Origin: Folioceros fuciformis
Taxonomy: Eukaryota > Anthocerotophyta > Anthocerotopsida > Anthocerotales
Assembly (NCBI GenBank): GCA_049999805.1
Contig: JBNGIO010006406.1
Span: forward strand, 261,045 to 296,653
Direction: 5' to 3'
DNA length: 35,609 nt
The first letter of the stretch is position 1; each line of letters starts with the position of its first letter. The notes beneath the pieces were generated by a model that saw only the letters and a list, made by a program, of their open reading frames with translations, was not told the origin of the DNA and searched no databases. The translations under genes were made by a program, and so were the position numbers. Positions 20,909-31,642 of this stretch are shown here, in pieces.

Positions 20909-22235
20909 CCTCCTACCCCTATCAATGCGGTGTTGCCATTCACACACTGCCTGAAAAATACAACCCCTGATCCTGCATCCCTGAACCAGGTCTTTCGTAA
21001 TACTACTCAAGTCTCCCCTCCACCCCTCGCGCCCGACCCCCACGATCCTCTGACTATCACTTCACAATTGCCTCAAAACAAAGCGACTCCATCACCAATC
21101 ACCTCATGATACAGCACTAGGGAACCCAGACCTGCCACTTTCCAGGGACCATATATCAGCACGGGCTAACGCACTTAAAAGGAAGCTTGAGTGTCGCGCA
21201 TGTGAAATGAAAACCTAGGTCTTGCAACACCGTACCAGGAACATTCCTCCGTAATACTTAAAGCATATTTCTATTCTTTATCTCTCATAAAATTCAAATG
21301 TATATTAAAATAACCGAAACCACCCATAAAAGCCTGAGTCTGGCGATTGCAGTGTATGGCACGGCAGCCGCGGGCAATGATGCTGTGGGGATAAGACTAC
21401 GGTGCTCATTTATTGGAGGTTACTATATATAATATTTTAATATTCACCAACGCTTGTCTTCACTTATAGTCATGTCAATTTGAAATGCAAACTAATAGTA
21501 GAATTGCACCTTAACCCCTAGGTTCTCTAGGGTTCGTATTATTAATTAATTGAATAAAAATTCTATAATTATATTTTTTTAAATAATCAAGGATTATTTT
21601 TAAGTCCTTAAAAACATACTTTTTATTCAGATTTTTTTAATTTTAGCAAAATCATACTAACTTACCAAAATTTAGGATGTTGTTCTCTAAGTTTGTAAAG
21701 TATGAAGGTGTATTCATAGCTATTGTAAGTACATATTCATGAGCTAAATGAAAATAAAATAAAAAGTATTAAAGAGAAGTTTGAATCTTCAATGATGAAC
21801 TCTAGTTAGTGACTTTGTCATTGTTGTTATGAACATAAGTCTTCCCTAAGAAATAGGATTTTCTTTAAAAAGATTATTATTATTATTATTATTATTATAA
21901 AACTTATTACTATTTTTCAGATGTATAGATAATTAAAATGCAAGATAGTTTTATGTTGTCTTTAAGAATATATTAAGAAAAAAATTATAATATGCTAGTC
22001 AAACTAGGTTTGTCCTCTCTTATATCTTAAGATTTACTTATATATTTATGTGATTTATATATACTATGTACTAAGATGTTAGGTAGCTTGATTTGAGCAA
22101 ATAAAATTATAGAAGTCAAAGCACACAAACTCAGCTAGATACTCAATACGACTTTGACTATAAGAGAAACAAATTGAATTTATTTTTATATTACCTGCCT
22201 AATATTTATTTGAGTCTTATGAAATAATATCATAA
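20909..22235. other. PHAF1 upstream region and AT-rich spacer
   Basis: The first ~200 bp presumably hold the PHAF1 leader and promoter. From about 21230 the sequence is strongly AT-rich with many short poly-A/T tracts and no coding potential. No transposon domain, tRNA or rRNA was recognised. Confidence 0.6.
21873..21897. repeat. (ATT)n microsatellite
   Basis: About eight ATT units in the AT-rich spacer. Confidence 0.85.
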
Positions 22236-23201
22236 TCATGTTACAAAATTGCTATCAATTTCTCTTACTAGATTTAGGACTTGGAGCTTAATTTGCATGA
22301 TGTCTGTTTCTATACGTCTTAGTTTCTTCAAGCAATCAGGTAAACTTACTTCTAACCCATAAAGATGGTTTTGGAACATGTTGTCATTAATATTCATGTC
22401 ATCTGCCTCTTGGGTGGAGTGGTGAAGTTGGTTCAATATCTTCTTGCCTCTTATATTACAACAAAGGTTTAAGATAGCCATAGAAGAACATATATGAGTG
22501 CTACAACTTGACACATCTTTAAACGAGGTTTGCAATGCTTTTGTAGTATTCCTCATCATCGAGATTGCTTGTAAGTCTAGCACTTTTGATGAACAATCAC
22601 TATTGATCAACACCAATTTCTTGCAAACTGCATTTGCATAGCGCAATTGCACTGAACAAAGATCCAAATGAGTCACATTAAATGCAAGTGTCTTGAAACA
22701 ATCCATTACCCCATTGTAGCAAGTGTCAAGTAAGGTGGCACAAACATTCAAAAAGTCACAAGAAGTTGATGAAGAAATCTTGAGTTCCTCCTCGATACTG
22801 TGATTTTCCAGCTCTTTTAATGCCATGCCCATGAAGAAGCTTTTGTTCAGCTCAGCATGAGTAGGACAAGTACAAGTCAGCCATTCATCTCCCTCATTGT
22901 TGTTGTTGTAGTCTTTGTGCAAATTCAAATGAGGAGAGGTACCAAAATTTGAAACAACTTTAAAATGTGTGTGATCTGCTTGTGTCTTTGGTACAGCTTC
23001 ATTGGAGTCCTTGTCCTCGCATATGCTTGCATGCGTGTGCAGTTCAAGACAAGGAGTAGCATATTTTGGTTCTACTTCAATGGTGATATTCTCTAAATCC
23101 TTGATCACAGCACTCACAGCACTCTTCCATTCCGAAGCAAATGCTTGTGAACTCGTATAGTGGGCTGGAACCTCTGGGCTGTGGATTGAATGAAACCGCA
23201 T
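22236..23201 (-). CDS. Unrecognised mostly helical protein, possibly DUF241/BPS1-like
   Basis: The ATG at 23201 gives 321 residues to TGA at 22236-22238. The frame stays open upstream to about 23318 without an ATG, so a first exon may be missing. The protein is rich in Cys, Asn, His and Leu. After an acidic region with an Asn run it becomes strongly helical, for example FLNVCATLLDTCYNGVMDCF and a C-terminal leucine-heptad stretch (CLKKLRRIETDIMQIKLQVL). The pattern of a Leu-Asp-x-Cys helix followed by long helices loosely recalls the plant DUF241 and BPS1-like groups, but I cannot place it firmly. Its AT-rich codons differ from the GC-richer neighbours. It is divergent from transporter copy 2. 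Confidence 0.5.
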   Translation of the reverse strand: MRFHSIHSPEVPAHYTSSQAFASEWKSAVSAVIKDLENITIEVEPKYATPCLELHTHASICEDKDSNEAVPKTQADHTHFKVVSNFGTSPHLNLHKDYNNNNEGDEWLTCTCPTHAELNKSFFMGMALKELENHSIEEELKISSSTSCDFLNVCATLLDTCYNGVMDCFKTLAFNVTHLDLCSVQLRYANAVCKKLVLINSDCSSKVLDLQAISMMRNTTKALQTSFKDVSSCSTHICSSMAILNLCCNIRGKKILNQLHHSTQEADDMNINDNMFQNHLYGLEVSLPDCLKKLRRIETDIMQIKLQVLNLVREIDSNFVT

Positions 23202-23303
23202 TTGTTCTGCGGTCAGACCTGCTACCAAGCTGAGGTGAGGCAACTCACTGGCCACGAGGAGCTCCTGGTAGTGCGGATTGTAAGCTAGGTGCAATGCAAA
23301 CAA

Positions 23304-24340
23304 ATGAGAGAAGGAACTTCAGCCGGATGCGACCGGGGCTGGGGTACTATGGTCCACAGAAACAAACATGGGTGCAGTGGGCCACAATGTGGAGTAAGGG
23401 GCCCATGGCTAGCTCAGGAGCCGGGTATGAGCAGCCAAGTGGAGAGGGGTCGCCAAGTCAGGACGCACAGGCGATGGGGTCTCTGGAGTCAGCAAAATAG
23501 TAATAAAAGAACCCACGCCACAGTCCCGAGAGACTGACTTCCAATCTCCCCCCCAGCGAATAAAGCCGCGAGGTTTGGCTGGTACGCGCGCCGTCGCTTA
23601 CCATTCTCATCCCGCTCCCTGGTTCCCCAGCGTCGGCCTGGCTCCATCTCGTCTCGCCTCGCCTCGCCTCGCCTCGTCGCATCCGTCTTCTCCGCCTCCT
23701 TCGTTTTTTGCATCTGCGTTTGAGTTTTCCGCCAGTGTCCTCGGGTCTCCTCACCAAATCCGCTCACCACCCACTCCGGGCTTGCTGGCTTGCTGCTCTG
23801 GCACTTGGCGCCTCCTACTCGCACTCCGTCTTCTCTCTCACTCTGGGAGTGGGATTCCGGTTTCTCTGGACCCGCACCGCGCATTCCATTCCCAAATAGA
23901 GAGAGAAGAGAGGAGCTTCTCAGCTTTGTTTGGTGCGGATCCGCCTGGGTCGGGACACATACTTGGCTCCTCCACACTGCTGCTGCTGGCCTTCGCTGGC
24001 TTGAGCGAAAACTGCTGAGGGACGGCGCCCGGTTCGGGTACGGGATTTGGAAATGGGGTGGTAATCGGGTGGGTGCTTGACTGGGCTTTGTGTGTGCACT
24101 GAGTATAGGGCCTGATTGCGGTGTCAGAGGGGGCCGGACTCCCGGGCGGTGATGCTGGTGAGCCAACGGGAGGCCCAGTGATGGTGATGGTGCTGGGGCT
24201 TGGTGGCCTGCTGGGTCAGTGAGTTCGCAGTCAGAAGGATCTGGTGGGTTGGAAGGGGAGTGAGTTAGTCGCATGGGAGCTGGGAGGTGCGTGTTTGTGG
24301 CTTGAGAGTCGGGGACACCAGGGTGGGAGGAGGTGCAATA
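23304..24340. other. Divergent intergenic region and transporter leader
   Basis: A GC-rich region between the minus-strand helical protein and transporter copy 2. It carries a (CTCGC)n tract, several pyrimidine-rich runs and short upstream ORFs, consistent with a long 5' leader. No conserved protein is encoded. Confidence 0.5.
23653..23676. repeat. (CTCGC)n pentanucleotide repeat
   Basis: Four perfect copies of CTCGC and part of a fifth, about 670 bp upstream of the transporter copy 2 start. Confidence 0.8.
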
Positions 24341-26594
24341 ATGGCGAGCGCGGCGGTCAGCAGATGGATGGGCCTGGTGGCCGGGATGTGGGTTCAGGCG
24401 GCCGGGGGCAGCGCGTACATGTTTCCTCACTACTCGCCGTTGCTCAAGAACGTGCTGCAATACAACCAGCAGCAGCTCAACAACCTGGGGGCTGCCAAGG
24501 ATATCGGGGAGAATGTTGGCTTGTTGGCAGGAATTCTGTGCAACAAGCTGCCGGCCTGGTTCATTCTGTGCATTGGAGCACTGGAGAGTGTGTTCGGATA
24601 CGGGGTTCTGTGGCTCGTGGCGACTGAGCGCATCAGCCCGTTGCCGTACTGGCAGGTAGAAATTGTGTTGTGGGGAGGTCATGACGTCTTTGCCTTGGGG
24701 GCTGGAATTGACGATGTGACGAATTTTTGTTTGTGTGATGCATCGGTGGGTGGCAGATGTGCGTGATGCTGCTCATTGGAGCGAATACCGCGACGTGGTT
24801 CAACACGGCAGTTTTGGTGATTTGTATGAGGAATTTCCCACAGAGCAGAGGGTCGGTGGTGGGTATCTTGAAGGGATTTGTGGGGCTCAGTGGGGCCGTG
24901 TTCACCCAGATTTTCGCATCCTTCTTCAACAAAGACGCTGCGTCGTTGCTGCTGATGCTGGCTGTGACGCCTCTAGGAATTTGTCTCGTGTCTATGTGGT
25001 TCGTCAGGCCTGTCCCGGCCAGTACCTCGCCGGAAGATGCAGATGAGGAGACTAATTTCTTCTTTTTCATCAACGTGGTGGCCCTGGCGATGGCCTTCTA
25101 CCTCCTGGCCGCCACCCTTGTTCAGGATCTCCTTCCAGTCAGTCACCTGGCCTCTCACATCATCACTGCTGTGATGTTGCTGTTTTTGGTGGCTCCGTTG
25201 GTGGTGCCCGGGAAGTTTTTTGTGGAAGCGATTTGTTCGCCTGCCCAAGTTGACAAGTCCAAGGTGGAGGCGCATGGGAGCAATGATGCTCGGGAACCCC
25301 TGCTCAAGGATGTGGAGAAGGTGGCCGCAGTAGAAGGTGGGAGGAGCGACCAGCAGGCTGGTGGATCTGTGAATAACGAGCCCACTGGTGATGCGCGTTT
25401 GAAGGGTGACCTCTTCCCTATTTCAGAGATCGAGGAAATTGACACCCTGCTCCTCGTCGGCGAAGGGGCAGTCCTTCCAGCCAAGAGAAGGAAGGGTCCG
25501 AGGAGGGGGGAGGACTTCAAGCTCAAGCAGGCTTTTGTAAAAGCTGATTTCTGGCTCTTGTTTCTCACCTATTTCTGCGGAGTGGGAACCGGCATCACCG
25601 TCATCAACAACCTGGGTCAGATCGGCGAATCTTTAGGCTACGGAGATGTGTCCATCTTCATATCACTGGTCTGTATCTGTAACTTCCTGGGACGCCTGGG
25701 AGGGGGAGCGTTGTCAGAGTATTTTGTGAGGTACGCTTGGTGCTGTGACTAGCACTGTGGTAGCCCTTGGTAGAGGACTAGACCTTCTTTTGTACGATGC
25801 ACTAACATGCTTGCATGAACTCTGATCCTCGGCATGTCTTCTGCAGGTTAGATGCCGTTCCCAGGACTGTATGGATGGCTGTGGCGCAGATTGTGATGAT
25901 ATTAGGCTACGTCCTGCTGGCCACAGCCCTGCCTGGGACACTGTATGTTGGATCCGCACTTCTCGGGTTCTGCTACGGAGTTCACTTCTCCACCATGGTC
26001 CCCACAGCCTCCGAGTTGTTTGGGCTGAAGCACTTCGGGATGATCTACAATTTCCTCACCATGGCCAATCCCGTCGGATCTATAATTTTCTCTGGGTGGA
26101 TAGCAGGCACCATTTACGATAACGAGGCCCGGAAGAGTGCAGGCTCCGACTCCGGAACAACGTCCTTGGGCAACCTGTTGCGATCACATCTTCCATGGCT
26201 CGGTGAGGGGGATGTATCATCAGACGGCTCAACATGCCTGGGTCCCCGTTGCTACAGACTCACATTTCTCGTGCTAGCTGCGACCTGCGTCGTCGGCATC
26301 GCCTTGAACTTCATCCTGACTCATAGGATCAAGCGTGTGTATGTGGCTCTGTACAAGTCGCCTCCGAGGAACGAATCCCTGGACTCTCTGCTGGTGTCGG
26401 AAGATGGAACAGCCACCTCCATCCCCCGGGTGGGTTCCAAGGGTTCTCTGAATGCGTACCTGCCCAGGCGGGGCTCACGAGATGCACTCACCACCTCAGC
26501 AGAGCCAACTTCTCTCCAAAGAAGTGGGTCACAAGGTTCATCGTACCGGCGCGTTGGTTCATCAGACAACTTGGCTTTCATGTCCAGAAAGTAG
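24341..26594 (+). CDS. NFD4-like/nodulin-like MFS transporter, copy 2
   Basis: Three exons, 24341-24655, 24757-25730 and 25847-26594, give about 678 residues. The N-terminus has WVQAAGGSAYMFPHYSPLLK and LNNLGAAKDIGENVG. The middle has IGANTATWFNTAVLVICMRN. The C-terminal MFS half has NNLGQIGESLGYGDVSIFIS, LGRLGGGALSEYFVR and FGLKHFGMIYNFLTMANPVG. Roughly twelve membrane segments are expected. The long central loop carries KRRKGPRRGEDFKLKQAF, and a Ser/Arg-rich cytoplasmic tail has repeated R-x-G-S units (PRVGSKGS, PRRGSRDA, QRSGSQGS, RRVGSSDN), possible kinase sites. Compared with copy 1 it has the same first intron (after Tyr/Phe-Trp-Gln, phase 0) and last intron (within the Arg codon, phase 2), lacks the loop intron, and has a longer tail. 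The transported substrate is unknown. Confidence 0.9.
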
Positions 26595-28031
26595 TGCCCG
26601 TGCTACCAGTACCGAGCGTGTAGCATGTGTCTCGTCTCGTGTCACCTGTACACTAACTAAACTACGTCTTTCATACCTACAAAGCCGGTAGTGATGCAGC
26701 AAGCTTGCCTCCCAGCCAGGTTTTTGTTACCGGCCTACTGAAGTTGCATGCAGCTCCATCAGGTGTGCATGACTTCGATTTTGTAATATGAGATCCTCGA
26801 ATCCATCGTACCTCACTGTCACGTCCTCCTGTCCAACTACAGAAAGGAAGCTATTCCCAGCAAAGGCCGTACTGTGCAAGCTCCAACTGCCACCCGTTTT
26901 AAATCATGTACAGTGCATACATCTCTCCTGATCTGGATCGTGCTCACCCTCCCAACACAATCGTTGAAGTGTCAACACTGACAAGCACCCAGAACTGCTG
27001 CCACTAAGGACTGTCATACCCCGCGCACTGGCGGTGGCAAGTCCCTTGCCTTCCAGTTGCAGCCGCCCGGGTGACCAGTGGCAGCAACCTACGCTCTGGC
27101 AGGCAAGCAATGATTGGCGTGGATATTGGTAGCGGACAGGACGCGACAGGATGGTGCACACATTCTGTAATATGCCCTGCCCTCTCCGTGGAATCGCTGG
27201 TGGGTGGGATGAGGTTGCCGTGGCAGCTTCTCGTCCTCCACGCCAGGCCACCATGGATGCTCTGCAGTCTGCAACGATGCATGTACGTTCTCATCAAGGC
27301 CCTTTCAAGAGCGACCGCCCGTTCTGGTATCGAGTTGCGTGAGCCAACAGGCAAGAGGCGGGCGGCAAAGCAGTCACGTTATCAATCCACTCAAGATGTC
27401 TTGCGTGTCTTGCAATGTCTCGTCGTGGATCCCGTGCAAGCGCCCAATGACCCAATGACAAGATGGTTTCCAGGAATTAGGCTGAGAAAAGATGGTGCCC
27501 TTTTGTGCAGTGTGCCGACCGTACCACGTACCTCCATGGCGACTGCAATTCCGAAGTCGACAGACGGTCGCGCGTGTTCGTACCACGTACATTTTGTCAT
27601 CTCCTGACAGGAATACTACGTGCAAATATTTTATATTTTGTATCTTTGAGTCCGTATCTCTTCAGTTCCCAGCACGACAGCCATGGCCTGCTTTCTCCTC
27701 CTCCTCCCAGGAGCTTTATGTATATACAAAGGTGAGCAACAAAGGATGAGAGAACCAGTAGAATTTAAATCACGTACAGAACATCCGATCGTTTGACGAT
27801 CCTAGATATTGGTCTCACCGAACATTAATTGCACAACGGACAGATCGTGCACTACTGGTCCGTGGTGGCACACCTATGCTCAGCTCAAGGTTCGCAGCTT
27901 TTCGAAAGGCTAAAGCAAATGGACCCGGGAAGGCCAACGACGTCATCCATGATCGCCACCTTGGTCACCTTATTCCACTCACAGAACATGACTTTTTCTC
28001 ACCTTCAAAATTGTGGTCGTGCAGGAGGATG
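26595..28031. other. Intergenic region with a 12-bp direct repeat
   Basis: No convincing coding sequence. The longest frames on both strands lack conserved motifs and overlap one another. Two exact copies of cgtaccacgtac lie at 27520-27531 and 27579-27590, 59 bp apart; their ACGT cores resemble bZIP/ABRE-type sites. The region holds the 3' ends of the flanking convergent genes. Confidence 0.5.
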
Positions 28032-31000
28032 CTACCACCCGACGGGAATTTTCTGCTCGGGTTGCGAGCTAGGACTTTTCGCAGGCTCGTAAGTAGGAGG
28101 TAAAGGAACTTTCCTGAGACTGGCATAGTGCTTCTCTGCATCCGTGGTGTTGCGGAGGTCGGGGAAGTTGTCTGGCTGCGGATTCCACACAAATGGAATA
28201 TTATCTGGGTCTTTTTCTGGTGGCTTGATGCCCTGCTGAACGCCTAAATGCTCCTTCACAGCACTGGTCCTGTCGTGATACCTCGGGTCCCCAATGATGG
28301 GTGGGGGTTTAAATCCATCGAACCTGTGCTTGCTCCATATGTTTTCTGGAGGCCAGTACCCGGGAGTTGGCACGTTGTGCACGATGCCAGCATGTTCTGC
28401 CTGTTCCCGAGCAGGTATGCGGCGCAGAGTGTGAATTTCTTGCTCTTGCCGTCTGTCGATTCTCTTGGCAATCTCTTTATCCCGTTCTGACTCAGGGATG
28501 TAAGGCGTGCGATCTAGAACATGAGCCAAGCGGTGCCTGCGGGCCTTGACCTCTGCATCAAGGTCTGGTGGGGGAGCCCAGTGTCCACCATAAGAGATCC
28601 GCAGCTTGGGTTGAGTATTGCACTCGACATCTGGTACCATCCTCCTGCCCCGAGGTCTGGTGTTCTTCTTCTCTTCAGTGCGCACGTCCTCAACCATCTG
28701 GGGATTCATTTGAAACACGTAGATAGGGTAAGAACATACACAAAGTCATTGTTCACTTTGATTAAGCTCTTTCTACAGGCAAGGCACCGGGTTTCGAGCT
28801 TACGAGTTTTCCTCCCTTGGGGAAGCACTCGTTCCAGTACTCAAGCAACTTATCAGCAGGCAGATTCTTGTCAATGCGAGGATGGTAAAGAACAGGATGA
28901 GATTGATATCTCCTGCAGAAGCATCACCAGACAAGTCAAATTAACAGGGCAATTCACAGGTTCGTGTCCAGGCCCGACTATCATCGGAACCTAGTGAAGA
29001 AGTTGAGTGCCCTTACTCTTGCACACAAGCCTTGTTGAGAGGAATGTGAGTCTCATCCTCGTCATCCGCATTAAGATGTCCGTGGACTGTGCTTCTGTAA
29101 AATGGAGGATTCCAAAGCGTTGAGTCCAAAATTTCCTTAGGCTTAACGCGCCGCTCAACACGTATGCCCATGAACCGCTTCTCTGCTTCCTCCTGTCAAC
29201 AAAGAGAACGATCCAATTGATGCCAAACAAACAGGGGCCTGTGGACTTCTAACATGCGCTCACAGGCCACGGTCAAAGCCTGAAGAAGTGGAATCAAAGG
29301 GGGAGCGACTATCTTTGAACTTCAAAAGACGGACCTTTGTGATATCATGTTTGAGAGGATCTCGCAACCCACTTGTAGTGTACTTTCCATCCAGCCTCAC
29401 CCTTGCAAATGGATCATACTCTTTCAAATTGATGATGTCCCTGAACACTCTCTGGAGGTTGGATTGATTGATATACTCATAGTGATAATGCGCTGGCAAA
29501 GAGTTCCATGTTAAACGGCAGACACACAAGCCCGTCGACTGTATCAACTCGTCTAACAGTAAGTGAAAGGTCAGCCATACACCGACAAGGTACATGTCAA
29601 AGAAAACTCACTGTTTTTATTCATGATATCATCAACGCTCAAAGCATCCATGTTCCTGTCCACTTGATCTTGGATGTATCTGAATACATATCTGACCCAA
29701 TCGCGATGCATCTGCCCTTTAGCTTCATCGTCCTTCCTTTGCGCATTGTCCAGAGCTGTTAGGCATTCCTTAACTGTTGGTTCTTTACCAGCGATCCCAT
29801 CTTCAATAGCACTAATGTCCTCCATCAACTTGTCATGTTCTTTTGCATCTTTGATTGCCTTGCGCTTGATGCACAACTGAATACACGACAACAACATACC
29901 ATGTGCTTTTTCATTGCTAGATTGATGAAACAGTGTGTGCCCAGGGGCATTCCCTTGAATCCTTGCAAACACATCTTCAAGCTTGCCTAAGGTTCAGTGA
30001 CTCAAATTCAGAGAGACGAACAATCTCTGCTTCATCTTTCGGTAGATCATATTCATCAGACGACAGAGTAGAATCCAAAACAATCCCTATCGACCATTCC
30101 TCAGGAGAATCCAAGCTTCACCAACAAGTGGGCTCACCTCCAATTCCTCAGGAGTATGGTTGATCAGCTTGTGATCTCTCTTATACGGCAGGTGCCCCAG
30201 CTGCTGGCACAGCCAGCCCCGCCCATGCTTTCCTTCTTCAGGGTCAGGCAGTACAGTTGGCGGCCACTCCACAGGCTCAGCTGTCTGGCAGGCTGGGTCA
30301 AGTCCAGCGCAGACCGGTTCTGACATACACAGGGTCTCAAACTCACCGACAATACCAACTGGATACGTCAGACTTTAGGGCTTTCCCACCCGGCACGCCT
30401 TGAGTCCCTCCTCCTCCCTGTCCCCCTCGCATCCCTGCGTCCTTCGCTTGCATTCCTGCTTCCTTTGCACGCAACCCTTCTATCTCGGCTGCCTCGGCCG
30501 GGTCCACGTATCCACAGCCATCCAGGTTGGGACACCCCACCAGAAAACTAGGCACCAGAGGCCCTGGGATGAAGTAGTCGATGTCACCATGGTCTTCAGC
30601 AGTCCTAATCACTCCCGTTTCCGGCATACCCTTGGGATTGTTCCACTCGTCCCATTTCGCAACAGGAACAGGGTACTCCTCCTCCGTATCAGACGACTCC
30701 GATTCCTCCGGCTGTCGCCCACCAGCAAGCACACAGAAATCGTTGAGACGGCCATAGCCCCAGGCTTACCAGCATTCCTAAACATGACTAACCCGAATGT
30801 ATATCCGACTCCCCGTGGACGGGATCCTGATCTTGTGAGGCGGAACTGGAAAGGGCCTCTTCTTGGGCGGAGGCTTAGGAGCTTCCTGCAAGCACACCGT
30901 CTCATGCTCATTTGCTATGCACTAAACTTGCTTTCATCAAGAAAACACCCGCCAATCAATCCTCACCTCTTCCTTAGGAGGCTCCCCAGTCTCCAGAGTT

Positions 31001-31320
31001 TGAACCTCCATATCCTGCGTCAGTCCGTCTGCGCTAACGCAGCCAGCGCACAACGTTTGCTGCTTTTCCTGCACTTCATCAGTCTGTATCTCCTCATGCT
31101 GCACTACCGGAACTCTCTTTTTCTTGGGCTTGGGGAAGAGAAAAAAAGGCCCCTTACGAGACAAGTCTTTTCGAGCTTTATGATCACCTTCCACCGATGT
31201 GAAGGCGTGGCCAGAGACATCTGGAACTTTGATTTTGCTTTTTCGTATTTTCTCCTTCGCCCCTTCACAAACCCCGGCCGCCGCACCAGGGCAATTTTCA
31301 CATTCCAATGGGATCTTCAT
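28032..31320 (-). CDS. Multi-exon gene, product unrecognised, with apparent frameshift
   Basis: Exons with well-fitting splice sites are 31320-30967, 30885-30793, 30711-30347, 29552-29335, 29192-29017, 28912-28804 and 28697-28032. Coding-like sequence also lies at about 30329-30138, 30099-29995 and 29990-29612, but the junctions there do not resolve cleanly. The start (31320) gives Lys/Pro-rich sequence with two QT motifs, EEIQTDEVQ and MEVQTLE, of the kind that can bind LC8 dynein light chain. Later blocks include DYFIPGPLVPSFLVGCPNLD, WPPTVLPDPEEGKHGRGW, DWVRYVFRYIQDQVDRNMDA, YDPFARVRLDGKYTTSGL, and a Pro/Trp-rich C-terminus (YGGHWAPPPDLDAEVKARRH). The total is about 900 residues. The QT motifs and Pro/Trp/charge-rich style recall axonemal proteins, which seed-free plants with swimming sperm retain, but I do not recognise the family. 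Near 29988-29994 one base must be dropped to keep the frame. Confidence 0.6.
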
Positions 31321-31642
31321 CCTCCCAGGAAGAGGCCAACAAGATACAGAACCTTCACATCATCCTCGCACGCCAAACACGACACTGACGCTGGCCCGTC
31401 TCAAGGAATCGATGGCGCAATTGCATCCTTGTAAAGCCAAGGAGAGGACATGCCTTGGTTGGCTCTCGACGAACCTTCGTCTACTAAACCTAAATGGCTG
31501 TTAAGTGTATCTACAAGCCAAGCGACTCTGGTTTACCCATCTACTGAACACTGACTCCCGTAGCACATAGCCTAGTTACTCACTCCCTTCCTATACATCG
31601 CCGCACAGAGATCAACTCACCAGCGCAGCAGCAGCAGCTTTT

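Noticed and set aside
19742-21109. A 455-codon plus-strand open frame opposite PHAF1
   Set aside because: It mirrors the minus-strand PHAF1 gene in GC-rich sequence and has no family-like motif; PHAF1 explains the region fully.
21873-21897. The ATT run considered as a possible regulatory or array element
   Set aside because: It is a simple microsatellite in AT-rich spacer DNA with no unique spacers or flanking structure.
23489-24682. A 397-codon minus-strand frame opposite the start of transporter copy 2
   Set aside because: It overlaps the conserved first exon of the transporter, is low in complexity (Pro/Ser/Arg) and has no conserved block.
27071-27607. A 178-codon frame in the spacer after transporter copy 2
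   Set aside because: No motif, overlapped by similar-length frames in other phases and on the other strand, with no coding-like composition.
30400-31434. A 344-codon plus-strand frame opposite the unrecognised minus-strand gene
   Set aside because: It crosses introns of the minus-strand gene that have good splice sites, and its composition (Leu/Arg/Ser/His-rich) is that of a shadow frame.
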